Below are positions 12,282 to 20,272 of a stretch of 20,272 nt of DNA, piece by piece. The position numbers and the translations under genes were made by a program. Each line of letters opens with the position of its first letter. Positions within the stretch are counted from its first letter, which is position 1. Below the pieces are notes generated by a model that did not search any database, had not been told where the DNA came from, and saw nothing but the letters and a program-made list of their open reading frames with translations. The stretch comes from a virus: the IMG/VR virus record IMGVR_UViG_3300047361_000067, positions 1 to 20,272 of that record, one strand, 5' to 3'.

Positions 12282-13550
12282 ATGAGTTTAGTAACAGAAA
12301 CAAATCAACAATACTACCAAGGCGCGCAGGGCTTTAGAGGTACCACACTAGCTGATGGCAGTTTACAAAGTACTTTTATAACTACTTTTGATACAGATTT
12401 AGTTTTTGGAGGCACAGACTCTAGTGGTGTAGAATCTTGGAATCCAGCTAGTATCAACTATGCTTTAAATAATTTTAAGATATACACGAGCACCGACGCT
12501 GTTCCAGGAAATTGGCAAGAATACATATTAGCTTATAGTGTTGTAGGTAATTCTATAACTTTTACAAATCCTCCAGCTGCAAATTTATATATAGTTGTTC
12601 AATTAAAAAGACTAGATGGTGGTCAATACGCTAGCACTATAGCGGAAGAAGCATTGGGTGATGCAGTTGAAGAAAACTATGGGACTTATCAATATGTTAA
12701 ATTATCTGATATTATAGACAATTACATGGTTGGTTACGTTGGTGATGGTAAAATAATACAACAAGCTAAAAAATCAGATGTATTGTTTTTTGCAAAAAGA
12801 TCTTTGCAAGAATTTAGTTATGATACTTTAAAGAGTATTAAATCTCAAGAATTAACAATACCTGAAAGCTTACAATTGATAATGCCTCAAGACTATGTTA
12901 ATTATGTATCTTTGTCTTGGATAGACAACTTAGGCGTGAAAAGACCTATATATCCAAATAATAATTTAACGACTAATCCTTATTCTAAATTACTACAAGA
13001 CAATAAAGGAATACCTACGCAAGATAATTTTGGGGAAGACTTAGAAGGAACTTCATTAACAGTAGAAAGATGGAGAGATGCAAATGACAAACTAATAAAC
13101 AATCAAGCTTATAATCAATTTTGGGACGATGCAGCTTACGGTTTGTATGCTGATGGTTTTTATGGATCTGGTCCTTGGAATTGGGGTAGACTATATGGTC
13201 TTGACCCACAAAAATCACAAGTAAACGGTTGGTTTGGAATAAATGAAAGAGATGGTATGTTTACTTTTTCTAGCAACTTAGTAGACAGACTTATAGTTTT
13301 AGAATACATATCTGATGGCTTAGCTTATGATCTAGATACTAGAGTTCCAAAGCTTGCTGAAGAGGCGATGTACATGAGTATATCATATAATTTACTAGCT
13401 AATAGAGCCAATACATCAGAAGGCATAATAGCTAGATTTAAGAAAGATAGAAGAGCAGCTCTTCGAAACGCTAAGATAAGATTATCTAATATTAAACTTG
13501 AAGAAATAGTACAAGTTATGAGAGGTAAATCTAAATGGTTAAAACACTAA
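12282..13550 (+). CDS. Tail adaptor-like protein with beta N-terminal domain
   Basis: A 422-residue protein 4 bases after the previous stop. Residues 1-115 are beta-rich: YYQGAQGFRGTTLADGSLQS, FITTFDTDLVFGG, NYALNNFKIYTS, then NSITFTNPPAANLYIVVQLKRLDGG. This pattern of an ITFTxxPP strand and a VVQLK strand recalls the attachment domains of T7-type tail fibres. Residues 140-230 hold a conserved-looking helical part, KSDVLFFAKRSLQEFSYDTL, followed by SQELTIPESLQLIMPQDYVN and YVSLSWIDNLGVKRPIYPN. Later parts include FGINERDGMFTFSSNLVDRLIVL and a C-terminal basic helix, KKDRRAALRNAKIRL, near the end. Position between the ring-like and nozzle genes supports a connector or adaptor. The two-domain combination, fibre-attachment-like plus adaptor-like, is inference from the sequence pattern. 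Confidence 0.72.
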   Translation: MSLVTETNQQYYQGAQGFRGTTLADGSLQSTFITTFDTDLVFGGTDSSGVESWNPASINYALNNFKIYTSTDAVPGNWQEYILAYSVVGNSITFTNPPAANLYIVVQLKRLDGGQYASTIAEEALGDAVEENYGTYQYVKLSDIIDNYMVGYVGDGKIIQQAKKSDVLFFAKRSLQEFSYDTLKSIKSQELTIPESLQLIMPQDYVNYVSLSWIDNLGVKRPIYPNNNLTTNPYSKLLQDNKGIPTQDNFGEDLEGTSLTVERWRDANDKLINNQAYNQFWDDAAYGLYADGFYGSGPWNWGRLYGLDPQKSQVNGWFGINERDGMFTFSSNLVDRLIVLEYISDGLAYDLDTRVPKLAEEAMYMSISYNLLANRANTSEGIIARFKKDRRAALRNAKIRLSNIKLEEIVQVMRGKSKWLKH

Positions 13551-13556
13551 AATTTA

Positions 13557-16500
13557 ATGGCTAAAGTTCAAAATACTTTTTTAAAGTCCAAGATGAATAA
13601 AGACTTGGACGCTCGTATATTACCAGAAGGTGAGTACAGAGATGCTAGAAACGCACAAATAAGTAAGTCTGAAAGTTCTCAAGTTGGAAACTTAGAAAAC
13701 ACTTTAGGTAATCATTCTATACAAAATTATCAAACGTTAACTCAAAGCACAAACATAAAATGTATAGGACATTTTTCAGATGAAATAAACTCTACAGTTT
13801 ATTTGTTTTTTACTGATTATATTGATCCTTTTCCAAACAGATTTATATATAATCCTCAAGCTAAAAACTTTATAATATCTACAAATGTTTTAACTAATCA
13901 GTCTAATATATTAGTTCAAGGTGCTTTTTTAAATTTTTCTCAAACAAATATTATAACTGGAGTTAATATACTAGAAGATCTATTATTTTTTACTGATGAT
14001 AGAAATCAACCTAGAGTAATAAATACTTTATTAGCAAACCCAGATCCTACTAATATATTTCCTACTTATTATTCAACTGAAGATCAAATATCAGTAGCTA
14101 AATATAACCCATATAGTTGCATGGAAATGTTTCAAAAAAGCACTTTAGATCCAGGCTCTTATGAAACTACTATGAAAGATGTTAGTAGTAAATTTTTACC
14201 TAACGGAGGCCAAGCTACAACTACTAGTAATCAAACAGGCGCTACTATAAATGTAGCTCTTAGTATAATAGGTCAAGTTAATACAGCAACGTCTCCTTGG
14301 GGATCTGCAAATGTTTCATTGTTTGATTCATTTGATAACACCTTAATACCTACTGGAGCAACAGTAAACAGCATCACTTTAGATACAAGCACGTCACCAA
14401 ACAGTTATAACATTGCATTAGATACTAGTATAACAACTACTTCAACAAGAAACACATTGGTGTTTGAACCAAATCCGTATTTTAACGGAGCTTTTGGTGG
14501 AGATGCAGATTACTTAGAAAGTATATTTCCAAGGTTTAGCTATAGATTTAAATTTACGGACAATACATATTCTATATTTGCACCTTTTACTCAAATAGCA
14601 TTCATACCTAAGCAAGATGGTTATTTTATGTTTGCTGAAAATCCTGATCAAGAAAAAGACGATCAAAACGAAGCTTATAGAAGTACAATAGTTTATTTTG
14701 TAGAAAACAAAGTAAACAATATTGGTTTAAGAATACCATTACCTTTTAATAACTATACTTTATCAAATGCTTTAAAAATAGAAGAGATAGATATACTGTA
14801 TAAAGAATCTGATGGCATTGCTGTTAGAGTTGTAGAAACTGTACCAATAGGCAGAGTTCAAAGTCAATCAGGTGTTTGTTTAACTAATGGTGCTCAAACA
14901 CCAGGAGCTTCGGGTAATAATATAGCAATAGATAGTCTTCAAGGCGGCATAACAATAGGTGATCCAATAACAGGTCCAGGTATTAATGATGGAACTACAA
15001 TTTTAAGTTTTACACCTACAGACCCTAGTAACGCTGTGTCTGGAAACATAACTGTAAGCTCAACTGTTCCTCAATTAGATGACAATGTTTTATTAACAAT
15101 AGGTAGTCCAAACTTTTTTGTTTATGATTACACATCTACAAAACCTACAAAAACTTTACCTGAATCTAATTTAGTTAGAGTTTTTGATAAAATACCAGTA
15201 AGAGCTAAGGCTCAAGAAGTTACTGGTAATAGAGTTATATATGGTAATTTTTTAAATAAAATTGATCCACCTGCTTTTTTAAACTATAATGTAGCTTCTA
15301 CTGTTAAACCCGAGTTTGCAATAAACGAAATAACAGCGGCTTACGCTGGAGCAGCGGCAACGTATACAGCTTTTGTAGATACTATAGCTATAAATGTATC
15401 AAAATCAGACTCACCATGGTACGTTGGGTATACTATAACTTCTAATACATACGGAGTTATAATTCCTCCAGGCACGCAAATAGCTAGTACAGATAGTAAT
15501 ACTACAGGTGCAGCTAATATAACTTTAACTGAAACAGTTACTTTTCCAGCAGGCACACCTATAAACGTTGTTTTAATAATGGAACCTGGAGCTGATACAG
15601 AAAACTCAGAATCTATTATAGAATACCCAAATCACTCTGTTAAAACAAATAGAAATTATCAAATTGGTTTTGTATTATCAGATAGATACGGAAGACAATC
15701 AAGCGTTATACTGTCTAATAATGAAACTAAAATAAAAGTTGCTGGAGTAGAATACTCAGGCTCTACTTTATTTTCTCCATATATAGATGAAAGTGTAAAT
15801 ACAACTTCTTGGCCAGGTAATTCTTTAAAAGTTTTAATGAATGAACCTATTAATGAAAATTTATATAATGGAGATGTAACAAGTGCGGATTATAATCCTT
15901 TAGGTTGGTATTCATATAAAATAGTTGTAAAGCAAACAGAACAGGAATATTACAATGTTTATCTTCCTGGTATTATGGCTTCTTATCCTGAGGATCGAAC
16001 TCTTGAAATTGGTCAAACATCTCATATTGTTTTAATAAATGATAATATAAATAAAATTCCAAGAGATTTAACAGAGGTTGGTCCTGATCAAAAACAATTT
16101 AGAAGCTCTGTTCAATTATTTGGTAGAGTTCAAAACATAACAACAGCTACTACGCCTATTTCTGGAAACACTAACACACAGTATTATCCAGGAACTAATT
16201 CAGATACTGTTTCAATAATTTCTACTGTTAATGATTTATTTGATTATAATCCTATAAACCCAAATCAACCAAATTATTTTCCTCAGTTTTATTCTTTAGA
16301 TTCAAATCCTTTAGTAGCTAGAATATCGACAGAAGCTCAAATAGGACAAATAGCAACAACTGGTCAAACATATAACTACATACCAGCCGCTGGTACTATA
16401 GTAAACCCTCCTAACACAGATGATGGTACTGGAAATCCTGTTGTTCCACTAGTACCAACAAATCAAATACTTATAACAAACGTAGCTAGCCAAACACCTA

Positions 16501-18935
16501 TTACGCTAAATAGTCTTGTAAATTATTTAGTAACAGGTCAAGGCGTGCCAGAAGGAACGTATGTAAGTGGCAATAATGCAGCAGCCGCAGATGGTAGTGT
16601 AAATAATATAACCTTAGTTAACAGCGCTAATGTTTCTGTTTTTGTAAATTTAACAGATGGAATAGAAGTGGTCTTTACACCGGCGTCAGCTACAACAGAT
16701 TTATTAACACCAGGTATTCAGTATTTAGCTGTTTACGAAACAGAAGCTGTAAAGAGTGCTATTGATATATTTTGGGAATCATCTTCAACTGGTTTAATAG
16801 GTGATCTTAACGCAGCTATACTAAACAATCAAGATCAACCTGCTGGGTCAAACATATCTTGGAATCCAAGTGAGTTTAATGAAGGTTTAGCCGCACAAGG
16901 CAGCATATTAAACGGTAACGGATTTAACATAGTAGATAATTTTGGACAAACAATAACTATAGATCCATCAACTGACACTGTAGAATTTGGAGCACCTAAC
17001 AATTTACCTGCAATAACAGATGGCTACGGAAATGACTGTAATGGATCTCCTTCTACAAGCACAACCGAAGTTAGAGATTATTTTAGACTAGTACCGCAAT
17101 CAAGCACAGGTCCTTGGCAGGTTAGAACAACATCTCAAACAGATGGTTTAGCAGAAAGTGTAAATTATTTTGATAATATTTTTTACATGTATGATGATAA
17201 CGAAGCTCTAAGGCAGTTTAATTTTAATTTTAAAATAACAGTAGGTGGTCAAGTTAATTACATAACAAATGTTCAAGCTAATCTTCAGAATGTAGCGCCT
17301 GAATACTACAAAATAACAGCTAAAAATACTGTTAATGCTGGTGATGTAACATATGGTCCAGGTGGAACTCTTCCACTTCAAGAATTTATACCTGTAAGAA
17401 CTAGAAAAAATGATGGAGATATCGCGATCATAAACTTTAGTAACGGTTCAGCTAACAAAAATGACTCGCTAAGTAGTGGAGCTTTATCTGTTAAAGATCT
17501 ACAAATAATTAATTCTTTTGGTGATAATTTTAGCGTTTATGATCAAAGAATAGGTAGTCCAAATGGACAACCAGCTGAGGTGTTATTTATGGGTGATACA
17601 GAACCTATATTTGCTATTCAAGAAGAATCTAGTAGTAGTGAAGCAGGGACTCTGCAAGTAAAACTAATAAATCAATTTGCAAATAATGAACAAGCGAACG
17701 TGCCTGCCGCTCTTTATTTTGTAACAGTACTTATACAAGATGGTCAAACTACTGTTGAACAAAAGTTTGAAATTGATATGAGACTAGAGCTCAACAACAA
17801 TAATTTTTTAAATAAATTTCAAAGATCTAAAGACTTTGGTGCAGCCGATGTTCAAGGTCAATTTAACGCAGTACCGGCCCCTGATTCGATTACTAAATAT
17901 GGGCAATGTGGTACAAACGATTTTTATATTTACGGGGAAAGCAGTAAAGACTGGAAATCTCATAATATGACATTAATAAATATACCTTCAACAACACCGG
18001 GTATAGGGAATGATGAAATTGGTTATTATATATATGCCGCTGGATTCTTTAAAAACCACAATCCAGTGTTATCACAAGGTTGCACGGAAGAATATTCTCC
18101 TAGCGTAGACTTAGTTACTTACGCTCAAAACGCTAATGAAGTTTTTAACAACACTATAACAATTCCATTTAATACTCCAAATATATGGGGTCACAAGGTT
18201 CAAAAACAAAAATCTTTTGTTACAAGTGAAAATTGGCAGCTACCGCCTTATTGTCATGGTAAAGGAAAAGTAGTTGGAACTAACATTAATGTTGATGGTA
18301 TTACATATAATTATGAAATAGAACCAGTTGGATCAGAAACAACTCAAAATGACATAAGCGCGTGTATGTTGTTTTTTAAAAATTCCTGGAATAATGGAAC
18401 CGCTGACGCAGGAGAGCATGTTAGGCAAGGAAGAAAAGCTAATACAATAAATACAGGGGATGCTTCTAATAGAATCGCCGCAGCTGTTAATTTAAACAAC
18501 GGAAACGTAGCTATTAAATTTTCACCAAATACTTATGATAATATCTCTTTACAATTAAATGATCACATATATACATATGGCGGTGGTTTTAATGAGACAA
18601 CAAGTCCTTGGTTTTTTTCCCCAGGCATAGACTCTGATTCTGTAATGAAAGTGTGGGCGATGTGGATATACAGCGAATGGCTTCCACCGTATTGGGAAAA
18701 TTCAGATAGAAATTTTTCAAGATGGTCTCCAGCGTGGGAGCCATATACTGGCCCTAACACAACGGGTGAACCCGTACCTAATTTTCCTTTAGTTATAGCT
18801 GCGTTTTCTCAAGAAGACTGGATGTCTCAGGTTAATTCTAGTTCTACACAAGAACAATGCGCTTCAGCTCCTATATATGTTAATCAAAACTACGAGGTTA
18901 CAGAGGCTAACAACTATCTTTATTCAATACAGTAA
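13557..18935 (+). CDS. Very large tail stabilization / nozzle-like protein
   Basis: At 1792 residues this is the largest gene here. The start MAKVQNTFLKSKMNKDLDARIL, given with its key MNKDLDARILPEGEYRDA core, is followed by VGNLENTLGN. This is the hallmark opening of phage tail-stabilization or nozzle proteins (P22 gp10 and T7 gp12 type), which form a beta-propeller ring under the portal. Blade-like segments follow: HFSDEINSTVYLFFTD, VNILEDLLFFTDDRNQPRVIN and FPRFSYRFKFTDNTYSIFAPF. The propeller appears to be interrupted by four modules of about 80 residues with a GIPxGT-like core (near residues 228-307, 442-519, 594-671 and 965-1051). Residues about 1060-1792 are Asn/Thr-rich beta structure with several Trp-rich turns near the end (WAMWIYSEWLPPYWENSD), suggesting a receptor-contacting region. 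No signal peptide or protease motif is seen. Confidence 0.82.
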   Translation: MAKVQNTFLKSKMNKDLDARILPEGEYRDARNAQISKSESSQVGNLENTLGNHSIQNYQTLTQSTNIKCIGHFSDEINSTVYLFFTDYIDPFPNRFIYNPQAKNFIISTNVLTNQSNILVQGAFLNFSQTNIITGVNILEDLLFFTDDRNQPRVINTLLANPDPTNIFPTYYSTEDQISVAKYNPYSCMEMFQKSTLDPGSYETTMKDVSSKFLPNGGQATTTSNQTGATINVALSIIGQVNTATSPWGSANVSLFDSFDNTLIPTGATVNSITLDTSTSPNSYNIALDTSITTTSTRNTLVFEPNPYFNGAFGGDADYLESIFPRFSYRFKFTDNTYSIFAPFTQIAFIPKQDGYFMFAENPDQEKDDQNEAYRSTIVYFVENKVNNIGLRIPLPFNNYTLSNALKIEEIDILYKESDGIAVRVVETVPIGRVQSQSGVCLTNGAQTPGASGNNIAIDSLQGGITIGDPITGPGINDGTTILSFTPTDPSNAVSGNITVSSTVPQLDDNVLLTIGSPNFFVYDYTSTKPTKTLPESNLVRVFDKIPVRAKAQEVTGNRVIYGNFLNKIDPPAFLNYNVASTVKPEFAINEITAAYAGAAATYTAFVDTIAINVSKSDSPWYVGYTITSNTYGVIIPPGTQIASTDSNTTGAANITLTETVTFPAGTPINVVLIMEPGADTENSESIIEYPNHSVKTNRNYQIGFVLSDRYGRQSSVILSNNETKIKVAGVEYSGSTLFSPYIDESVNTTSWPGNSLKVLMNEPINENLYNGDVTSADYNPLGWYSYKIVVKQTEQEYYNVYLPGIMASYPEDRTLEIGQTSHIVLINDNINKIPRDLTEVGPDQKQFRSSVQLFGRVQNITTATTPISGNTNTQYYPGTNSDTVSIISTVNDLFDYNPINPNQPNYFPQFYSLDSNPLVARISTEAQIGQIATTGQTYNYIPAAGTIVNPPNTDDGTGNPVVPLVPTNQILITNVASQTPITLNSLVNYLVTGQGVPEGTYVSGNNAAAADGSVNNITLVNSANVSVFVNLTDGIEVVFTPASATTDLLTPGIQYLAVYETEAVKSAIDIFWESSSTGLIGDLNAAILNNQDQPAGSNISWNPSEFNEGLAAQGSILNGNGFNIVDNFGQTITIDPSTDTVEFGAPNNLPAITDGYGNDCNGSPSTSTTEVRDYFRLVPQSSTGPWQVRTTSQTDGLAESVNYFDNIFYMYDDNEALRQFNFNFKITVGGQVNYITNVQANLQNVAPEYYKITAKNTVNAGDVTYGPGGTLPLQEFIPVRTRKNDGDIAIINFSNGSANKNDSLSSGALSVKDLQIINSFGDNFSVYDQRIGSPNGQPAEVLFMGDTEPIFAIQEESSSSEAGTLQVKLINQFANNEQANVPAALYFVTVLIQDGQTTVEQKFEIDMRLELNNNNFLNKFQRSKDFGAADVQGQFNAVPAPDSITKYGQCGTNDFYIYGESSKDWKSHNMTLINIPSTTPGIGNDEIGYYIYAAGFFKNHNPVLSQGCTEEYSPSVDLVTYAQNANEVFNNTITIPFNTPNIWGHKVQKQKSFVTSENWQLPPYCHGKGKVVGTNINVDGITYNYEIEPVGSETTQNDISACMLFFKNSWNNGTADAGEHVRQGRKANTINTGDASNRIAAAVNLNNGNVAIKFSPNTYDNISLQLNDHIYTYGGGFNETTSPWFFSPGIDSDSVMKVWAMWIYSEWLPPYWENSDRNFSRWSPAWEPYTGPNTTGEPVPNFPLVIAAFSQEDWMSQVNSSSTQEQCASAPIYVNQNYEVTEANNYLYSIQ
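14239..14478 (+). repeat. GIPxGT-type module, copy 1 (coding)
   Basis: Within the 1792-residue protein, about residues 228-307. Strands INVALSIIG lead to LIPTGATVNSI, then YNIALDTS and NTLVFEPNP. It follows the same order as copies 2-5 but is the most divergent, with no GxG before the IP pair. Confidence 0.4.
14880..15115 (+). repeat. GIPxGT-type module, copy 2 (coding)
   Basis: About residues 442-519 of the large tail protein: NNIAIDSLQGGITIGDPI, then GPGINDGTTILSF, then SGNITVSSTV and DNVLLTIGSPN. The core GxGIxxGTxIxS, the following xNITVS strand and the final strand match copies 3-5. Confidence 0.55.
15336..15570 (+). repeat. GIPxGT-type module, copy 3 (coding)
   Basis: About residues 594-671 of the large tail protein: FVDTIAINVSKSD, then GVIIPPGTQIAST, then AANITLTETVTFPAGTPINVV. 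The IPPGTxI core and the xNITLT strand match copies 2, 4 and 5. Confidence 0.55.
16450..16710 (+). repeat. GIPxGT-type module, copy 4 (coding)
   Basis: About residues 965-1051 of the large tail protein: NQILITNVASQTPITL, then VTGQGVPEGTYVSG, then VNNITLVNSANV and GIEVVFTPASA. It has the full GxGVPxGTxVS core. Confidence 0.6.
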
Positions 18936-18964
18936 TTTAAATATAAAACAAGTAATAATTAATT

Positions 18965-20272
18965 ATGGCAGGTGCAGTAATAGAAGTAAAATACTTTAAT
19001 ACCTTTTTGCTTAAAAAAGTAAACGATTCATCAAATAAAGTTGTTTGGAACGGTTCTAGAGGTATCCCAAAAGATATTGGAGGTTATCCTGCTATAACTG
19101 GATTAAACAATGACGATACTTGGGCTATTGAAGAATCAAGAATTAGAGGTGGGTATAATAATACTTCTGTTGATTTTGGAGCAAAAGCTTACTTAGTTGA
19201 AGACGAACCTAACGGCACAAGAAGGTTTAATACTTTAATATACTCTGGAATATTTAATTCAAGAACAGGTATAAACAATACAAATGTTTTTTCTGTAGCA
19301 GACGATATAACTAAATCAGCTGATCCAGCTAATGGTTCAATACAAAAACTATACGCTGAGGATACTAATTTAACTATATTTCAAGAGTTAAAATGCTCAA
19401 GAGCTTTAATAGATAAAGATGCTATATACTCTGCAGAAGGTGGTGGTGCTGTGACAGCTAGTAATTTAGTTATTGGTGTTATTCAACCAATAGCTGGAAA
19501 ATATGGCATATCTAAAAATCCAGAAAGTTTTGCTGTTTATGGTAATAGAAAATATTTTTCTGATGAAAACAACAATGTAATACTTAGACTTGCTGGTGGT
19601 ATAGAAGAAATATCTTCTAATGGCATGAAAGACTTTTTTAGAGACGAGATAAATAAAATAAATTCAGCTGGAGCATTAGGCAATATAATTGGAGCCTATG
19701 ATATATACGGAAGCGAATATGTTATATCTCTACAAACACCTTCTTCTTTAAGAACTGTTTCTTTTGATCCAACTCAGACTAATAATCCTGATTTATACAA
19801 GACTTTAAACTTTGACGAAAGATCTAGAGGTTGGGTTAGCTTTTTTGACTACAAGCCAGATCAAATGTTTAGTTTAAGAAATAATTTTTATTCTGTTAAA
19901 TCTACGCCAGGACGTGGAACTGTTGCTAGTAGTGGAACCGGTTTTACTTTTGTTTTAAACAATGTAAGTGGATTTATACAACAACACTCTATTGTAACAG
20001 GTACTGGTATTCCTGCTGGAACTACAGTAACTAGTTTTGTTTCTGCAACAAATACTGTGACCATCAGCATTGGAGCTACGCTGTCAGCTGGAACAATACT
20101 TAGATTTAGTAGCGTGCCACAGTTATGGAGACATTATGATAGTAGTGTTAATAGAAGTAATTTTTATGGTGTAGATTATCCAAGTACTATTACTTTTATT
20201 TTTAATCCAAACGCAACTAATTCTAAAAGTTTTAAAACAATAGGTTACGAAGGAAGTAATGGTTGGCAAGTT
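18965..20272 (+). CDS. Tail structural protein (5' part, runs off right edge)
   Basis: An ATG at 18965 (leader AATAATTAATTATG) opens a frame of 436 codons that is still open at the last base. Segments include VIEVKYFNTFLLKKV, EESRIRGGYNNTSVDFGAKAY, LIYSGIFNSRTGINNTNVFS, NGSIQKLYAEDTNLTIFQE, SRALIDKDAIYSAEGGGA, KYGISKNPESFAVYGNRKYF and a final KTIGYEGSNGWQV. Repeating strands with turns, and the pairing with the large nozzle-like gene, suggest a beta-propeller-type tail protein that completes the tail tube or its tip. The pattern is familiar from marine phage tail proteins, with no biochemical role known to me. Near residues 314-384 a GIPxGT module interrupts what should otherwise run from FSLRNNFYSVK to LWRHYDSSVNRSNFYG. 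The C-terminus lies outside the window. Confidence 0.82.
   Translation, partial: MAGAVIEVKYFNTFLLKKVNDSSNKVVWNGSRGIPKDIGGYPAITGLNNDDTWAIEESRIRGGYNNTSVDFGAKAYLVEDEPNGTRRFNTLIYSGIFNSRTGINNTNVFSVADDITKSADPANGSIQKLYAEDTNLTIFQELKCSRALIDKDAIYSAEGGGAVTASNLVIGVIQPIAGKYGISKNPESFAVYGNRKYFSDENNNVILRLAGGIEEISSNGMKDFFRDEINKINSAGALGNIIGAYDIYGSEYVISLQTPSSLRTVSFDPTQTNNPDLYKTLNFDERSRGWVSFFDYKPDQMFSLRNNFYSVKSTPGRGTVASSGTGFTFVLNNVSGFIQQHSIVTGTGIPAGTTVTSFVSATNTVTISIGATLSAGTILRFSSVPQLWRHYDSSVNRSNFYGVDYPSTITFIFNPNATNSKSFKTIGYEGSNGWQV
19905..20115 (+). repeat. GIPxGT-type module, copy 5 (coding)
   Basis: About residues 314-384 of the right-edge tail protein: GTGFTFVLNNVSGF, then VTGTGIPAGTTVTSF, then TNTVTISIGATLSAGTILRFSS. 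This is the cleanest copy of the module and appears inserted between FYSVKSTPG and VPQLWRHYD. Confidence 0.65.

Noticed and set aside
19888-20070. 60-codon minus-strand frame opposite the right-edge tail gene
   Set aside because: It is the shadow of the Thr/Val/Gly-rich GIPxGT module; the + frame is open across the whole region and matches a tail protein pattern.
1-20272. tRNA genes, CRISPR arrays, insertion sequences, integrase or attachment sites
   Set aside because: No cloverleaf, spaced direct repeats, transposase or recombinase frames were seen on either strand. All gaps are 80 bases or shorter.

Overview
The window is the virion-morphogenesis region of an uncultured tailed double-stranded DNA phage. 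It is very AT-rich, almost fully coding, and every supported gene lies on the + strand with gaps of 80 bases or less. Starts lack Shine-Dalgarno sequences and are preceded by A/T-only leaders such as AATTATG or TTATATTATG, often as TAATG stop-start overlaps. That start context and the AGA/TTA/ATA-rich codon use fit a phage of a Bacteroidota (probably marine flavobacterial) host. The host is an inference; no host gene is present.

Layout. Bases 1-1892 hold short accessory genes: the 3' end of an upstream gene, a 52-residue protein with a CGC motif, a small HExxH protein, two hypothetical proteins, a probable holin and a small beta-rich protein. An AT-only gap with promoter-like features follows. 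Bases 1947-3237 carry a coiled-coil protein, a 75-residue protein, a protein that reads as two tandem GroES-like domains, and a terminase-small-subunit-like protein. Bases 3237-10570 are the packaging and head block: large terminase, portal, probable scaffold and major capsid protein, ending in a hairpin terminator. A conserved 255-residue protein sits alone between that terminator and a second, very clear one (11437-11457). Bases 11477-20272 are connector and tail genes: two adaptor-like proteins, a 1792-residue tail-stabilization or nozzle-like protein, and a tail protein that runs off the right edge.

How they work together. The small subunit-like protein and terminase package DNA through the portal into a head built from scaffold and capsid protein, possibly helped by the GroES-like gene. 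The adaptor-like and nozzle proteins close the portal and make the tail. The order terminase, portal, scaffold, capsid, adaptors, stabilization protein resembles short-tailed crAss-like phages, but no taxonomic gene settles this and no sheath or tape-measure gene lies in the window.

The most unusual signals are: (1) a roughly 480-base block inside the terminase gene, spanning Walker A to Walker B, with about 50% GC and foreign codon use in a gene that is otherwise about 20-30% GC; (2) the two-domain GroES-like protein with an overprinted C-terminus; (3) a recurring GxGIPxGTxV module seen four times in the 1792-residue protein and once in the next gene; (4) an identical 25-base leader in front of the scaffold gene and the gene after the capsid gene.
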